Shown here piece by piece: positions 1 to 9,706 of a DNA stretch of 64,000 nt. Position numbers and translations under genes: made by a program. Where the stretch lies: contig SUGL01000020.1 of NCBI GenBank assembly GCA_004963905.1, positions 62,001 through 126,000 on the forward strand, in the 5' to 3' direction. How positions within the stretch are numbered: the first letter of the stretch is position 1; each line of letters starts with the position of its first letter. The DNA comes from Mesorhizobium sp. Lineage in GTDB: Bacteria > Pseudomonadota > Alphaproteobacteria > Rhizobiales > Rhizobiaceae. The notes beneath the pieces are model-generated. The model was not told the DNA's origin. It made no database searches and worked only from the letters and a program-made list of their open reading frames with translations.

Positions 1-115
1 GGCTTGCCGCGCGCGTTGAACTAACAACAGCGCGGCTTGCCGCGCGCGTTGAACCAACAACAGCGCGGTCTGCCGCGCGCGTTGAACTAACAACAGCGCG
101 GCTTGCCGCGCTGAA
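1..115. repeat. 33-bp tandem repeat with hairpin core
   Basis: Three full copies and one partial copy of a 33-bp unit start at 1, 34, 67 and 100. Each unit carries the inverted repeat GCGCGG-N4-CCGCGC followed by a GTTGAAC(T/C)AACAACA spacer. Copies differ by single bases only. The array sits just downstream of the minus-strand epimerase gene, so each stem could act as a terminator-like hairpin. The array may extend beyond the window. Confidence 0.85.
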
Positions 116-165
116 CCGAAATGAGCGTCGCCGCCGGGGGGCGTGGTGAGCCGGGGGCGAGAGGA

Positions 166-1167
166 TCAGCGCGGCCGCGCGCGCTGCCTCTTGCCCTCTG
201 GCCGCCATTCCTGCCGATACCAGTCGACGAATTTCGCCAGTCCTTCCTCGATCGGCACTTTCGGCTTGAAGCCGAAATCGTGCTCCAGCGCGCCGGTGTC
301 GGCATAGGTCTTCTCGACCTCGCCGGGCTGCATCGGCAGGTCTTCGCGGATCGCCTTGACGCCGAGCAGGCTTTCCAGCGTCTCGATGAAGCGGCCGAGA
401 TGCACCGGCTGGCTGTTGCCGATGTTGTAGATGAGATGCCTGGGTCCGTTCGCCGGCGGCGGCCGGTCGAGCACCCCAAGCACGCCGTCGACGATGTCGT
501 CGATATAGGTGAAGTCGCGCCACATCTCGCCATGGTTGAAGACGCGGATCGGCTTGCCGGAGAGCATCGCCTCGGTGAAGATCCAGGCGGCCATGTCCGG
601 GCGCCCCCAGGGGCCGTAGACGGTGAAGAAGCGCAGCCCGGTCTGCGGCAGGCCGTAGAGATGCGAATAGGTCGAGCTGATCAGCTCGTCCGCCTTCTTG
701 GTGGCCGCGTAGATCGACACCGGATCGTCGACGCGGTCGCCCTCGGCGAAAGGCACCTTGGTGTTGCCGCCATAGACCGAGCTCGACGAGGCATAGACCA
801 GATGCTTGATGTCGGGCAGCGTCCGGCAGAACTCCAGCACCTCGAGGTGGCCGACGACGTTGGCGTGGATATAGGCGCGTGGATTTTCGAGCGAGTAGCG
901 CACCCCGGCCTGGGCGCCGAGATGAACGATGCCGCTCACCCTTTCGCCTTTCAGCGTCGCCGCCAGCGCGCCCGGCTCGGCGATGTCGAGCTGGTGGAAC
1001 GAGAACCCCTTTTTATCCGAAAGCAGGGCGAGCCGCGCCGCCTTCAGCGCCGGATCGTAATAGGCGTTCATGTTGTCGACGCCGACGACGGTGTCGCCGC
1101 GCGCAAGCAGGCGCTGGCAGACATGGCTGCCGATGAAGCCGGCGGCTCCGGTCACCAGGATGGTCAT
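166..1167 (-). CDS. lpsL: UDP-glucuronate 4-epimerase (NAD-dependent epimerase)
   Basis: The 333-residue product is an extended SDR sugar-nucleotide epimerase. It opens with the NAD-binding motif GAAGFIGSH, has SSSSVYG, and carries the catalytic YAATK (Tyr-x3-Lys) and the FFTVYGPWGRPDMA segment typical of UDP-GlcA 4-epimerases of the capsule/LpsL group. It should interconvert UDP-glucuronate and UDP-galacturonate for LPS or exopolysaccharide. The start at 1167 places the NAD motif at the N-terminus and has GAGG upstream; longer in-frame readings add an Arg/Ala-rich tail that looks non-coding. It lies 31 bp after the glycosyltransferase on the same strand. The family is well supported. The lpsL symbol rests on similarity to the rhizobial LpsL group and could be another UDP-sugar 4-epimerase. 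Confidence 0.88.
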   Translation of the reverse strand: MTILVTGAAGFIGSHVCQRLLARGDTVVGVDNMNAYYDPALKAARLALLSDKKGFSFHQLDIAEPGALAATLKGERVSGIVHLGAQAGVRYSLENPRAYIHANVVGHLEVLEFCRTLPDIKHLVYASSSSVYGGNTKVPFAEGDRVDDPVSIYAATKKADELISSTYSHLYGLPQTGLRFFTVYGPWGRPDMAAWIFTEAMLSGKPIRVFNHGEMWRDFTYIDDIVDGVLGVLDRPPPANGPRHLIYNIGNSQPVHLGRFIETLESLLGVKAIREDLPMQPGEVEKTYADTGALEHDFGFKPKVPIEEGLAKFVDWYRQEWRPEGKRQRARPR

Positions 1168-1198
1168 ACGCGGACCTCGGATGAGGGCAGGGGTGGGA

Positions 1199-2275
1199 TC
1201 ATTTCCGGCGCGGGCTTTTCTTGGCGCCGGCCGGCGGGCTCGGGCGGTGCCAGCCGTCGCCTTCGCCATGCGCGGGCTGCGGGCGCGCCACATAGGCGAG
1301 CGCGCCGTTGGCCTCGAGATAGACGCGCGACAGCATCTCGGCGAGCACGCCCGACGTCACCATCTGCAGGCCGGCGATCACCAGGAAGAAGCCGGTGAAC
1401 AGCATCGGGCGCGTTCCGATGTCCTGTCCGAAGAACACCTTCAGCCCGAACAGATACGCCAGCACCAGCGTGCCCAGCACGCCGAGCACGATGCCGATGC
1501 CGCCGAAGAAGTGGCCGGGCCTGGTGCGGTAGCGCATGAAGAAGAACATGAAGACGAGGTCGAGCACCACGCGGAAGGTGCGCGAGATGCCGTATTTCGA
1601 CTGGCCGTGGATGCGGGCGTGATGCGTCACCACTTCCTGGGCGATGCGGCGCGGCGTCGTCACCGTCGCCAGCCATGCCGGGATGAAGCGGTGCATTTCG
1701 CCGTAGAGCCGCACGCTGCGGATGACGCTGCCGCGGAAGACCTTCAGGCTGCAGCCATAATCCTTCAGCCGCACGCCGGTGACGCGTGCGATCAGCGCGT
1801 TGGCGATGCGCGACGGCAGCCTGCGCATCCAGAAACCTTCCTGGCGGTTCTTGCGCCAGCCGGCGACCAGGTCGAGGTCCTCGGTCAGCAGGCGATAGAC
1901 CATGCGCGGTATGTCGAACGGGTCGTTCTGCAGGTCGCCGTCCAGCGTCGCGATGACGTCGCCGCGGGCGGCGTCGAGGCCTGCCTGCATGGCCGCGGTC
2001 TGCTTGAAGTTGCGCACCAGTTCCACGCCATGCACATGCGGGCCGTATTGTGCTGCAAGCCTGCGGATTTCGTTCGGCGTGGCGTCGGTGCTGCCGTCGT
2101 CCACCAGCACCACCTCCCAAGGCTGGCTGTAGTTCTCCATCGCCTGGTGGATGCGCACGAGCAGCGGCTCGACATTGTCGGCCTCGTTGTACATCGGGAT
2201 GACGATGGACAGCTTGTGCTCTGGCATGACGGCGCCCTCGGGCAGTCCCGTGACAGGAATGGGAAGCACGTTCAT
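1199..2275 (-). CDS. GT2 glycosyltransferase, polyprenyl-phosphate sugar type
   Basis: The 358-residue product has a GT-A family 2 domain: LSIVIPMYNEADNVE near the start, VLVDDGSTDAT, and ATLDGDLQNDP (DxD region). Two hydrophobic segments follow at the C-terminus (about residues 245-330). This is the architecture of ArnC/GtrB/dolichyl-phosphate-mannose synthase-like enzymes that load a sugar onto undecaprenyl phosphate at the inner membrane. The ATG at 2275 has AAGGA about 10 nt upstream. An in-frame ATG at 2284 overlaps the TGA of the upstream membrane protein gene, so the two are probably translationally coupled whichever start is used. The sugar substrate cannot be read from the sequence; the neighbouring epimerases suggest a uronic acid or galactose derivative. 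Confidence 0.88.
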   Translation of the reverse strand: MNVLPIPVTGLPEGAVMPEHKLSIVIPMYNEADNVEPLLVRIHQAMENYSQPWEVVLVDDGSTDATPNEIRRLAAQYGPHVHGVELVRNFKQTAAMQAGLDAARGDVIATLDGDLQNDPFDIPRMVYRLLTEDLDLVAGWRKNRQEGFWMRRLPSRIANALIARVTGVRLKDYGCSLKVFRGSVIRSVRLYGEMHRFIPAWLATVTTPRRIAQEVVTHHARIHGQSKYGISRTFRVVLDLVFMFFFMRYRTRPGHFFGGIGIVLGVLGTLVLAYLFGLKVFFGQDIGTRPMLFTGFFLVIAGLQMVTSGVLAEMLSRVYLEANGALAYVARPQPAHGEGDGWHRPSPPAGAKKSPRRK

Positions 2276-2280
2276 GGCGG

Positions 2281-3210
2281 TCATTTCCTTGCGGGCCCCG
2301 TGGCCGGGCTCTCCGGCAGCGTCGATTTCGAGGGAAACAGCCAGGCGATGGCGCCGGTGGCGACTGCCGAGCAGAGGATGAAGAGATGCAGCGCAAGCGC
2401 GGCCTGCAGGCCGTCCTTCATGGCGATGCCGGAATAGAGCAGCGCCGCCGCGGCGCCCGCCTCGTAAGTGCCGAAACCGGCGACGCCCTGCACCGGCAGG
2501 ATGGCGGCGGCCTCGGCCCCGACGGCGCCGGGAAAGGCGGTCTGGAAGGAGGTGCCGAGCAGCATGGCGAGCAGCCATCCCTGCACGGCAAGCTTCAGCG
2601 TCCAGTTGGCGACCGTCCACCACCAGCCGTAGCGGGAGCGTCCGGTGGCCTCGGTGAAGATGTCGCGCAGCTTGCCGAGCTTCGAGACGATGCTGCCGCG
2701 CCCTGCCCAGTCATGCGGCGCGCGCGCCCAGCGCGGCAGGTACCAGGCGACGGCGATCAGCGCCGCGATGCCCGCTGCCCTGAGCGCCGGATGCAGGCTC
2801 GGCCACACCAGGCAGACAAGCACGCCGACGACGAAGGCATCCTGCAGCCTGAACCACAAAAGCGAAGCGCCGGCGCGCACGATCGAAATGCCGAACACCT
2901 GCCGCAGCAGAATCGGAAAGGCGGTCTCGCCCCCGCGGAACGGCACCACGTTGATCATCGCGTTGTGGATCAGGATGACGCGCAGGCAGGCGCCGAAGCG
3001 GCCGTTCACTTCGTCGCGGAACTCGTCGCAGACGCGCAGCGCGCGCAGCACATAGGTGACGAACAGCGCCGCCGTCACAGCCACGAAGGCGCCGGGCGTG
3101 ATGCTGGCGAAGGCATCGCCCACCATCTTCCAGCGCGAGTCGCCGGCAAGCCATGCCAGCAGCGCCAGGGTGACGATTATCGAGAATGCTCGCTTCAACC
3201 AGTTCTCCAA
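2281..3210 (-). CDS. lysylphosphatidylglycerol synthase-like (UPF0104) membrane protein
   Basis: About 309 residues with multiple membrane segments and the family's FRGGETAFPILLR and PVQGVAGFGTYEAG-like motifs, which resemble the transmembrane half of MprF (flippase-like domain) with no aminoacyl-transferase domain. Its place immediately upstream of a polyprenyl-phosphate glycosyltransferase suggests a role in lipid-linked glycan handling or translocation; that role is inference. The start is uncertain. I chose TTG at 3210 because the first membrane helix follows directly, but ATG codons at 3297 and 3285 or a TTG at 3330 are in frame, and the Arg/Cys-rich stretch they add does not look like family sequence. 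The stop overlaps a possible start of the glycosyltransferase gene. Confidence 0.78.
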   Translation of the reverse strand: MENWLKRAFSIIVTLALLAWLAGDSRWKMVGDAFASITPGAFVAVTAALFVTYVLRALRVCDEFRDEVNGRFGACLRVILIHNAMINVVPFRGGETAFPILLRQVFGISIVRAGASLLWFRLQDAFVVGVLVCLVWPSLHPALRAAGIAALIAVAWYLPRWARAPHDWAGRGSIVSKLGKLRDIFTEATGRSRYGWWWTVANWTLKLAVQGWLLAMLLGTSFQTAFPGAVGAEAAAILPVQGVAGFGTYEAGAAAALLYSGIAMKDGLQAALALHLFILCSAVATGAIAWLFPSKSTLPESPATGPARK

Positions 3211-3618
3211 ATGGCGTCGACCGCCGCGTTCCGGGCAATTGCTTTGATTTCCAAATCCGCAGCGCGGCCGGTGATCGGCTTGCATCGCCGCTTGCATTGC
3301 CGGTTTCCGACGGCGTGGCGGGGTCGCCAAAATTCCGAGCCTTCGCCGATCTTCGGCCCGTTCAACGTCTCTGCTCCATCATAAGCGGCTGATCCTATAG
3401 ACCAGCGGCTTGCTCAAATCCACATACTTGGTTTGGCCGGGCGGGCGGGACCGTCGGTCCGGTCCGGCAGGTCGAGTTGGGCTGAAATCCGACCTGACGG
3501 CTCTATCGACGGGCAAATCTGGCGGCGACGAAGCAGACTTCATCGCCCGTAAATGGAGTTTCCTGGAACTGCTCGAGGATCAAGCAGGAGGCTCGCCGAG
3601 CCAGGTCTTCGACCCGGC
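3211..3618. other. intergenic gap between galE and the membrane protein gene
   Basis: About 400 bases between two minus-strand genes with no convincing coding sequence. Part of it may encode an N-terminal extension of the membrane protein if a start upstream of 3210 is used. A small dyad (GACCG-T-CGGTC) lies near 3450. No terminator with a clear T-tract was seen. Confidence 0.4.
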
Positions 3619-4739
3619 TCAGCGAGCCCCGCGCCCCGACACACTACTCACGGGGACGACTGCCAGCCCTTGTTGGGTGGCTTTTTTTCGAGGCGTTCCA
3701 GGCACGCGGCGCGCGCCTTGCGCGCGAACGGCTGCGGACGCGTTGAATGCCTTCGGCTTCAGGATCGGCCCCAGCCCGAAGAAGGGCGCGGCGGTCCGTA
3801 TGATGGTGTCGATGTCGGACGATTTCGCCACGAAGCCGAGCTTCTCCCGCGCCAGGCTCGGATCGGCGTAAAGCTCGGCTGGATCGCCCGGGCGCCGCGC
3901 CTTGTAAACCACCGGCACCGGGCGGCATGTGATCCGCCCGACGGCTTCGAGGATCTCCCTGACCGAAATGCCCTGGCCGGTGCCGAGATTGACCGACAGG
4001 CTCCTGCCGCCGGCCTCCAGATGCACCAGCGCCTTGAGATGCGCGCGGGCGAGGTCGTTGACATGGATGTAGTCACGCACGCAGGTGCCGTCCGCCGTCG
4101 CGTAGTCGGTGCCGAAGACCTCGATCGCACCGATCATGCCGGACGCTGCCATCAGCACCCTGGGAATGAGATGGGTTTCGGGCGTGTGCCATTCGCCGAG
4201 CTCGCCTTCGGGGTCGGCGCCGCAAGCGTTGAAGTAGCGAAGGATCGCGTATTTCAGGTGATAGGCCGAGGCGTAGTCCCTGACGATCTCCTCGCCCATC
4301 AGCTTGCTGCGGCCATAGGGACTGATCGGCTTCTGCGGCGAGGTCTCGCTGACCGGCAGCGCCTGCGGCACGCCATAGGTCGCGCAGCTCGAGGAAAATA
4401 TCACCTTGTCGATGCCGTTTGCCCGTGCCGCGTCCAGCACCGCGATCGTGCCGCCGACATTGGTCGAATAATAGTCCGCCGGCTCGCGCACCGATTCGCC
4501 GACATAGGCAAGAGCGGCGAAATGAATGATCGCCTCCGGCCGGTGCGTAACGATTGCCCGCTGCAATGCATTGCGATCGCGGATGTCGCCGACCACCAGC
4601 GGACCCCAGGCGACCGCCTTCTCGTTGCCGCGGCTTAAGTTGTCGTAGACCACGGGCAGGTAGTCGGCCGCCGAGAGCAGCTTGCAGGTGTGGCTGCCGA
4701 TGAAGCCGGCGCCACCCGTGACCAGAACGGGGCGCGAGG

Positions 4740-4743
<4 letters not shown>
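3619..4743 (-). CDS. galE: UDP-glucose 4-epimerase
   Basis: The 374-residue protein interconverts UDP-glucose and UDP-galactose. It has [11 protein letters not shown] for NAD binding, the SSSCATYG segment and the catalytic YGRSK (Tyr-x3-Lys), followed by [14 protein letters not shown] and [12 protein letters not shown], all characteristic of GalE. It is longer than usual GalE: after the normal end there is a tail of roughly 40 residues rich in Ala, Arg and Lys with no family match I can recognise. The ATG at 4743 overlaps the TGA of the UDP-glucuronate decarboxylase gene (ATGA), so the two are probably one coupled transcription unit making UDP-sugar precursors. Confidence 0.93.
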
Positions 4744-5804
<1,061 letters not shown>

Positions 5805-6332
5805 GGCGTCCTCATACTCGCAACACATTGCCCTTCCGGGCCGGGGCAACGGCGTCGCCCGACCAGGTCAAATCACGGCGGTCCCTCCGCACGCGCGGAA
5901 CCGCTACGACCGATGTGTTCTTTCTGAGTTCGCGGGGCCGTTGCCGTACGGCTTATCTTCGCCGCTCCAGCGTCCCTTCGCCCCTGAGTCGCGATCCACG
6001 AATAATGGCTGCCACCATCGCGGACTGCTCGCCCAAATTGCACACCCAACGCATATAAAGATATACCTGCGCGCTGCACAGTCAACTGAATTAGCGTTTC
6101 GTTAACCCCGCCGGTTTGCCGGCGGTTAACCATAATCGGCGCGATTGGACGTGTCGGTGGTTGAAACTATTGTCGGCGTGTCGTCCGTGAAAACGCAGTG
6201 AAACAACGCACATGCCGCAGCGGATCATGAAGAGAGTCGGTTGGTCTCATGACGTTGGAAAGCAGTGCGCAAAGAACAGACTTCGCTGCGGCGCTCGGCG
6301 CATCCACCATTATTTCAGAGCCAGATCGGACA
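5805..6332. other. intergenic region upstream of the UXS-galE pair
   Basis: About 530 bases with no convincing gene. It probably holds the promoter of the minus-strand UXS-galE unit. Visible elements are a hairpin at 6101-6130 built from GTTAACCCCGCCGG and CCGGCGGTTAAC around a TTTG loop, and, overlapping it, TTAG-N7-TTAACC at about 6091-6107, one mismatch from the alphaproteobacterial CtrA box TTAA-N7-TTAAC. Confidence 0.4.
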
Positions 6333-6689
6333 TCAGCTATTTTGTGCTGAAAGCGGTCCGGTGACTCTCGGGAAGCAATGCGATTGCTGTCCGAAGCCAC
6401 TCGGACTGCAAATATACGCGGCATTTCCGAAATGCGGGTTGTCGCTCACGGCAGCGGCCGGGGCCTGCGCTGTTCTTGCATGTGCAGTCCGACCTGGTTT
6501 CAAATCGATCAAGGCGGCCTTACCGCTCTCGGATGCGTTGAAAGCAATAGATTGATCTGGTCCAGAGTATTGGCAGCCGAAGATTGCTAGGGTTGTTCCA
6601 AGAACGAGAAATCTATTTAAAAATTTATCATTGAAGGGGAGATGTTTGGTTCGTGAGGGTCCGCTTTGTTGTTTGCGAGTGATGATCAT
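6333..6689 (-). CDS. small secreted or lipoprotein-like hypothetical protein
   Basis: A 118-residue product of unknown function. The ATG at 6689 is preceded by AAGAGGA at good spacing. The N-terminus is basic and leads into a hydrophobic stretch RFLVLGTTLAIFGC, which ends like a lipoprotein signal, although the residues before Cys are not an ideal lipobox. The mature part ends in NAAYICSPSGFGQQSHC, a two-cysteine tail I recall from other short rhizobial secreted proteins. Base composition is lower in GC than the flanks. It stands alone between long non-coding stretches. No function is proposed. Confidence 0.6.
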   Translation of the reverse strand: MIITRKQQSGPSRTKHLPFNDKFLNRFLVLGTTLAIFGCQYSGPDQSIAFNASESGKAALIDLKPGRTAHARTAQAPAAAVSDNPHFGNAAYICSPSGFGQQSHCFPRVTGPLSAQNS

Positions 6690-6904
6690 CAAAAGTCCTC
6701 TTGATCGCGTGGCATGCCCCAAGGCCGAATCATTGGCCGGCAACCCACCCTCGGTGGCATTATGCAAATATGGTTAATTTTAGCGATGGCTGTTTGAGCG
6801 GATTTTCGATGTGACGCGCAAGGGCGCCTGAGCGGCGCTCGCGGGCCGCTCACACCCACCAGTTGTCAGGCCCGTGGCAGGCAATCATCGTGCGTGGGAC
6901 AAGA

Positions 6905-6934
6905 AACATGGCCCGCAGTTCACGGGGCCATGTT
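6905..6934 (-). terminator. hairpin downstream of the AhpD-like gene
   Basis: Perfect 10-bp arms AACATGGCCC (6905-6914) and GGGCCATGTT (6925-6934) around a 10-nt loop, about 30 bp past the stop of the minus-strand AhpD-like gene and followed on that strand by TTTCTTG. The T-tract is short, so termination strength is uncertain. Confidence 0.6.
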
Positions 6935-6965
6935 CATGGACGATCACGTTGTTGGGAGGCCGATT

Positions 6966-7439
6966 TCACTCCCCTCCCATGTCCTTCTTGAACTGGGCGA
7001 GATCGACCTGCATGCCGTTGAAGATGGTGCTCCAGTGGCGCGTCAAGGCGGCCATGGTGACGGCCTCCTGAATCTCCTCGTCGCTGGCGCCGGCGCGCTT
7101 GGCGTTCTCGGTGTCCGACCAGATGCAGTAGCTGCAGGGGATTTGCGCCGCGACCGCCAGCGAGATCAGCGACTTCACCTTCGGCGACAATGCCGTCTTG
7201 TCGCTGAGCTCGATGGCCTTGACCTCGGCCCAGGCGCCGGGCAGACCGGCTTTTGGGAATTGCTTCAGGAAACTCGGCACGCCGCCCATCGTCGACTGGA
7301 TGTCCTTGATGGCGGTGTCGTAATCGTCGGCGCTGGCCGGCGCCGAGGTCAGCATGGTGGCAAGCACGCCCGCGGCGGCCAGAACCGAGGCGGAACGAAG
7401 GCAGGAATGCATGGTCGAGACGACGCGAATGACGGACAT
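6966..7439 (-). CDS. exported carboxymuconolactone decarboxylase/AhpD-like protein
   Basis: The 157-residue product has a signal peptide ending near SAPASA and one CMD/AhpD domain with the redox pair C102-S-Y-C105. AhpD-type enzymes normally show CxxCxxxH; here the fourth position after the second Cys is Asp109, not His, so peroxidase or relay chemistry may be altered. The following ENAKRAGASDEEIQEAV matches the family helix. Periplasmic location is predicted. It is divergent from a TetR-family gene across two palindromic operators, so it is very likely the repressor's target and induced by that regulator's ligand. Confidence 0.85.
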   Translation of the reverse strand: MSVIRVVSTMHSCLRSASVLAAAGVLATMLTSAPASADDYDTAIKDIQSTMGGVPSFLKQFPKAGLPGAWAEVKAIELSDKTALSPKVKSLISLAVAAQIPCSYCIWSDTENAKRAGASDEEIQEAVTMAALTRHWSTIFNGMQVDLAQFKKDMGGE

Positions 7440-7464
7440 GATATTCTCCTCTGGTTTTTGTTAG

Positions 7465-7510
7465 CCTTACGGTGTAAGGTGTTTTAGAAAGTGAACCTTA
7501 CAGTGTAAGT
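7465..7510. promoter_or_regulatory. paired TetR-type operators
   Basis: Two nearly identical 15-bp palindromes lie between the divergent AhpD-like and TetR genes: CCTTACGGTGTAAGG (7465-7479) and CCTTACAGTGTAAGT (7496-7510). Their centres are 31 bp apart, about three helical turns, which suits cooperative binding by repressor dimers on one DNA face. The second copy ends 14 bp before the TetR start codon, consistent with autoregulation. Confidence 0.8.
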
Positions 7511-7524
7511 TGTCAAGCGACGCC

Positions 7525-8184
7525 ATGGACACGTCGATCAAAAAAAAGCGAGCCCGCGGCCGGCTCTCCCGCGAGATGATCGAGGACGCCGCCTTCGAGG
7601 TGATCGAGCGGGAAGGGTTGTCTGGCTTTTCGATGCGCAAGCTGGCCGCCGCGCTCGGCTGCGAGGCGATGAGCATCTACCATCACTTCCCCTCGCAGGC
7701 GCATCTCTACGAGGCGCTGGTCGACCGGCTGATCGCACCGTTGAAGATGCCGGACCCGGACTTGCCATGGCGTGAGCGGATGCGCTTGGCGGTGCTGGAC
7801 TATCGGCGCATCGGTCGCGAGCACCCCGCCTTCGCGATTTACTTCCTCAGCTACCGGATGAATTCACCCACCTGCCTTGCCTATATCAACGGCATCGTCG
7901 GCTTGTTCAATGACGGCGGCTTCGATGAGGAGATGGCAGCAAGGCTGTTTCGCGCCGTCGGCTACTATCTGGGGGGCGCGGTGCTCGACGAGACCGCGGG
8001 TTACGCCAAGGGCCCGTCCGCGGTCACAACGGTGAGCGGCGAGCAGCTTGCGCGCGATTTCCCGAACATCGCCGCTGCAGGGCGTTATTTCGGCACTGCT
8101 GAATTCGACAAGACCTTCGATCTCGGCCTTGAAATGCTGCTGGACGAGATGGAACGCATCCGCGACGGTGCGAAAGCGAAATAG
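7525..8184 (+). CDS. TetR family transcriptional regulator
   Basis: The 219-residue protein has an N-terminal helix-turn-helix (LSREMIEDAAFEVIEREG, then FSMRKLAAALGCEAMSIYHHF) typical of TetR and a C-terminal ligand-binding and dimerisation domain. The ATG at 7525 is chosen because an upstream TTG at 7510 would overlap the operator. It is transcribed away from the AhpD-like gene and both promoters carry CCTTAC-N3-GTAAG palindromes, so it likely represses both. The ligand is unknown. The gene ends 19 bp before the next plus-strand gene. Confidence 0.9.
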   Translation: MDTSIKKKRARGRLSREMIEDAAFEVIEREGLSGFSMRKLAAALGCEAMSIYHHFPSQAHLYEALVDRLIAPLKMPDPDLPWRERMRLAVLDYRRIGREHPAFAIYFLSYRMNSPTCLAYINGIVGLFNDGGFDEEMAARLFRAVGYYLGGAVLDETAGYAKGPSAVTTVSGEQLARDFPNIAAAGRYFGTAEFDKTFDLGLEMLLDEMERIRDGAKAK

Positions 8185-8203
8185 CTCGAAGGCCAGCCTC
8201 TGA

Positions 8204-8827
8204 ATGCGTTTCCTCTCGGTTCTTGTTCTCGTCGCCGGTGCCGCCGTCGGCATCTTCTATCCATGGGCGATGAGCAATTTCTCTGGCCATGCGATCGGCA
8301 CCTGGCGCGTCTATGAGGCCGGCCGCTTCCGGCCGGCCACCGTTCAGCTCGCGGCCGGCGATGCGCCGGTCCGCGTGCTGGTCGACCTCACCGCACGGGC
8401 CGAACGCGTCGCCTCGCAGCAGCGCACCGTGCTGACGCTGACCGCGGCAAGCGGCGGCCGCACCGCGCTCGCCTCGACGCTCTCCTTCAACCACACCGAC
8501 AATCCGCGCCAGGTGAGCCCGCAACTGCCCGACAAGATCTTTCGCGACGAGGCCGGCGTGATCGAGAGGGTCACACCCGGACCTTACCTCTTCACCGTCG
8601 GTCCGGGCGACGCCGACGGCATCGACATGCGCGCCGTCGATGTGATCCTGCGCGCCGGCACCGGCTCGATCGACGAAAGGGCGCGGCCGGCAGGCTATGC
8701 GCTTATGGGTATCGGGCTGGCAGGGCTGGTGCTGTCGCTGGTCTTTGGCCGTGGCGACAAGCCGCCGCAGAACCCGAACTCGCAGCCGCCACCGCCGCGC
8801 TGGGGCCGCGGCGGTTCGCAAAGGTAA
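8204..8827 (+). CDS. conserved hypothetical membrane protein
   Basis: A 207-residue protein with one N-terminal membrane segment (LSVLVLVAGAAVGIFYPWAM) and a second near the C-terminus (YALMGIGLAGLVLSLVF), leaving an extracytoplasmic beta-rich middle domain of about 130 residues. The tail is Pro/Gln/Arg-rich. I do not recognise the family. It lies 19 bp after the TetR gene and 6 bp before rlmJ, so the three may be co-transcribed, with no obvious functional link. Confidence 0.75.
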   Translation: MRFLSVLVLVAGAAVGIFYPWAMSNFSGHAIGTWRVYEAGRFRPATVQLAAGDAPVRVLVDLTARAERVASQQRTVLTLTAASGGRTALASTLSFNHTDNPRQVSPQLPDKIFRDEAGVIERVTPGPYLFTVGPGDADGIDMRAVDVILRAGTGSIDERARPAGYALMGIGLAGLVLSLVFGRGDKPPQNPNSQPPPPRWGRGGSQR

Positions 8828-8833
8828 GCGCAC

Positions 8834-9682
8834 ATGAACTACCGCCACGCCTATCACGCCGGCAATTTCGCCGACGTCGTCAAGCATGCCGTGCTCGGCC
8901 GGCTGGTCGAGTACCTCAAGCAGAAGGACAAGGCTTTTCGCGTCATCGACACGCATGCCGGCATCGGCCGCTACGACCTTGCCTCGGTGGAGGCCGGCAA
9001 GACCGGCGAATGGCAGGGTGGTATCGGCCGGTTGTTCGGGCACGCCCTAGAGCCTCGGGCGGCGGCGCTCCTCCAGCCTTATCTGGAAGCGGTGCGCGCG
9101 GAAAATCCCGACGGCGGCCTCCGCCGCTATCCCGGCTCGCCGCTGGTCGTCAGGCGCCTCTTGCGCAGCCAGGACCGGCTGACGGCGATCGAATTGCACC
9201 CCGAGGACGCCGCGCGGCTCAAAGCCGTCTTTGCCGGCGATTTCCAGACAAGGGTAATCGAGCTCGACGGTTGGCTGGCGCTCGGCGCGCATCTGCCGCC
9301 GAAGGAGAAGCGCGGCCTGGTCCTCGTCGACCCGCCCTTCGAGGAGGAAGGCGAGTTCCCCCGTCTCGTCGAGAACCTGCGCCGGGCGCATCGCCGCTGG
9401 CCGGGCGGCATCTACGCGCTCTGGTATCCGATCAAGGACCGCAAGGCGGTCGCCGCCTTCCGCGCGGCGCTACGGGAAACCGGCATTCCGAAACTGCTCG
9501 ATATCGGCTTCGAGATACGGCCTGCCTCGAACGAACCCAGCCTCGACGGCAGTGGCATGGTGGTCGTCAACCCGCCCTTCACGCTGGAGGGGGAATTGCG
9601 GGTGCTGCTGCCGGCCTTGCATGGAGCGCTTGCCGTCGAACAGCCCGCGCGCTGGACGATCGAATGGCTGGCCGGCGAGTAA
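8834..9682 (+). CDS. rlmJ: 23S rRNA (adenine-2030-N6)-methyltransferase
   Basis: The 282-residue protein begins with MNYRHAYHAGNFADVVKH, a hallmark of RlmJ. It has the SAM-binding segment VIDTHAGIGRYDL and the catalytic VDPPFEE (an NPPY/DPPY-type motif with Phe in the last position). RlmJ methylates A2030 of 23S rRNA in the large ribosomal subunit. Length fits the family. The start is fixed by the conserved N-terminus. The upstream gene ends 6 bp before it. Confidence 0.93.
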   Translation: MNYRHAYHAGNFADVVKHAVLGRLVEYLKQKDKAFRVIDTHAGIGRYDLASVEAGKTGEWQGGIGRLFGHALEPRAAALLQPYLEAVRAENPDGGLRRYPGSPLVVRRLLRSQDRLTAIELHPEDAARLKAVFAGDFQTRVIELDGWLALGAHLPPKEKRGLVLVDPPFEEEGEFPRLVENLRRAHRRWPGGIYALWYPIKDRKAVAAFRAALRETGIPKLLDIGFEIRPASNEPSLDGSGMVVVNPPFTLEGELRVLLPALHGALAVEQPARWTIEWLAGE

Positions 9683-9706
9683 GATCGCGGCCGGACGAAG
9701 ATCGAG

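Noticed and set aside
1..115. Possible CRISPR array
   Set aside because: Units are contiguous with no distinct spacers, and the unit is itself a hairpin; no cas genes nearby.
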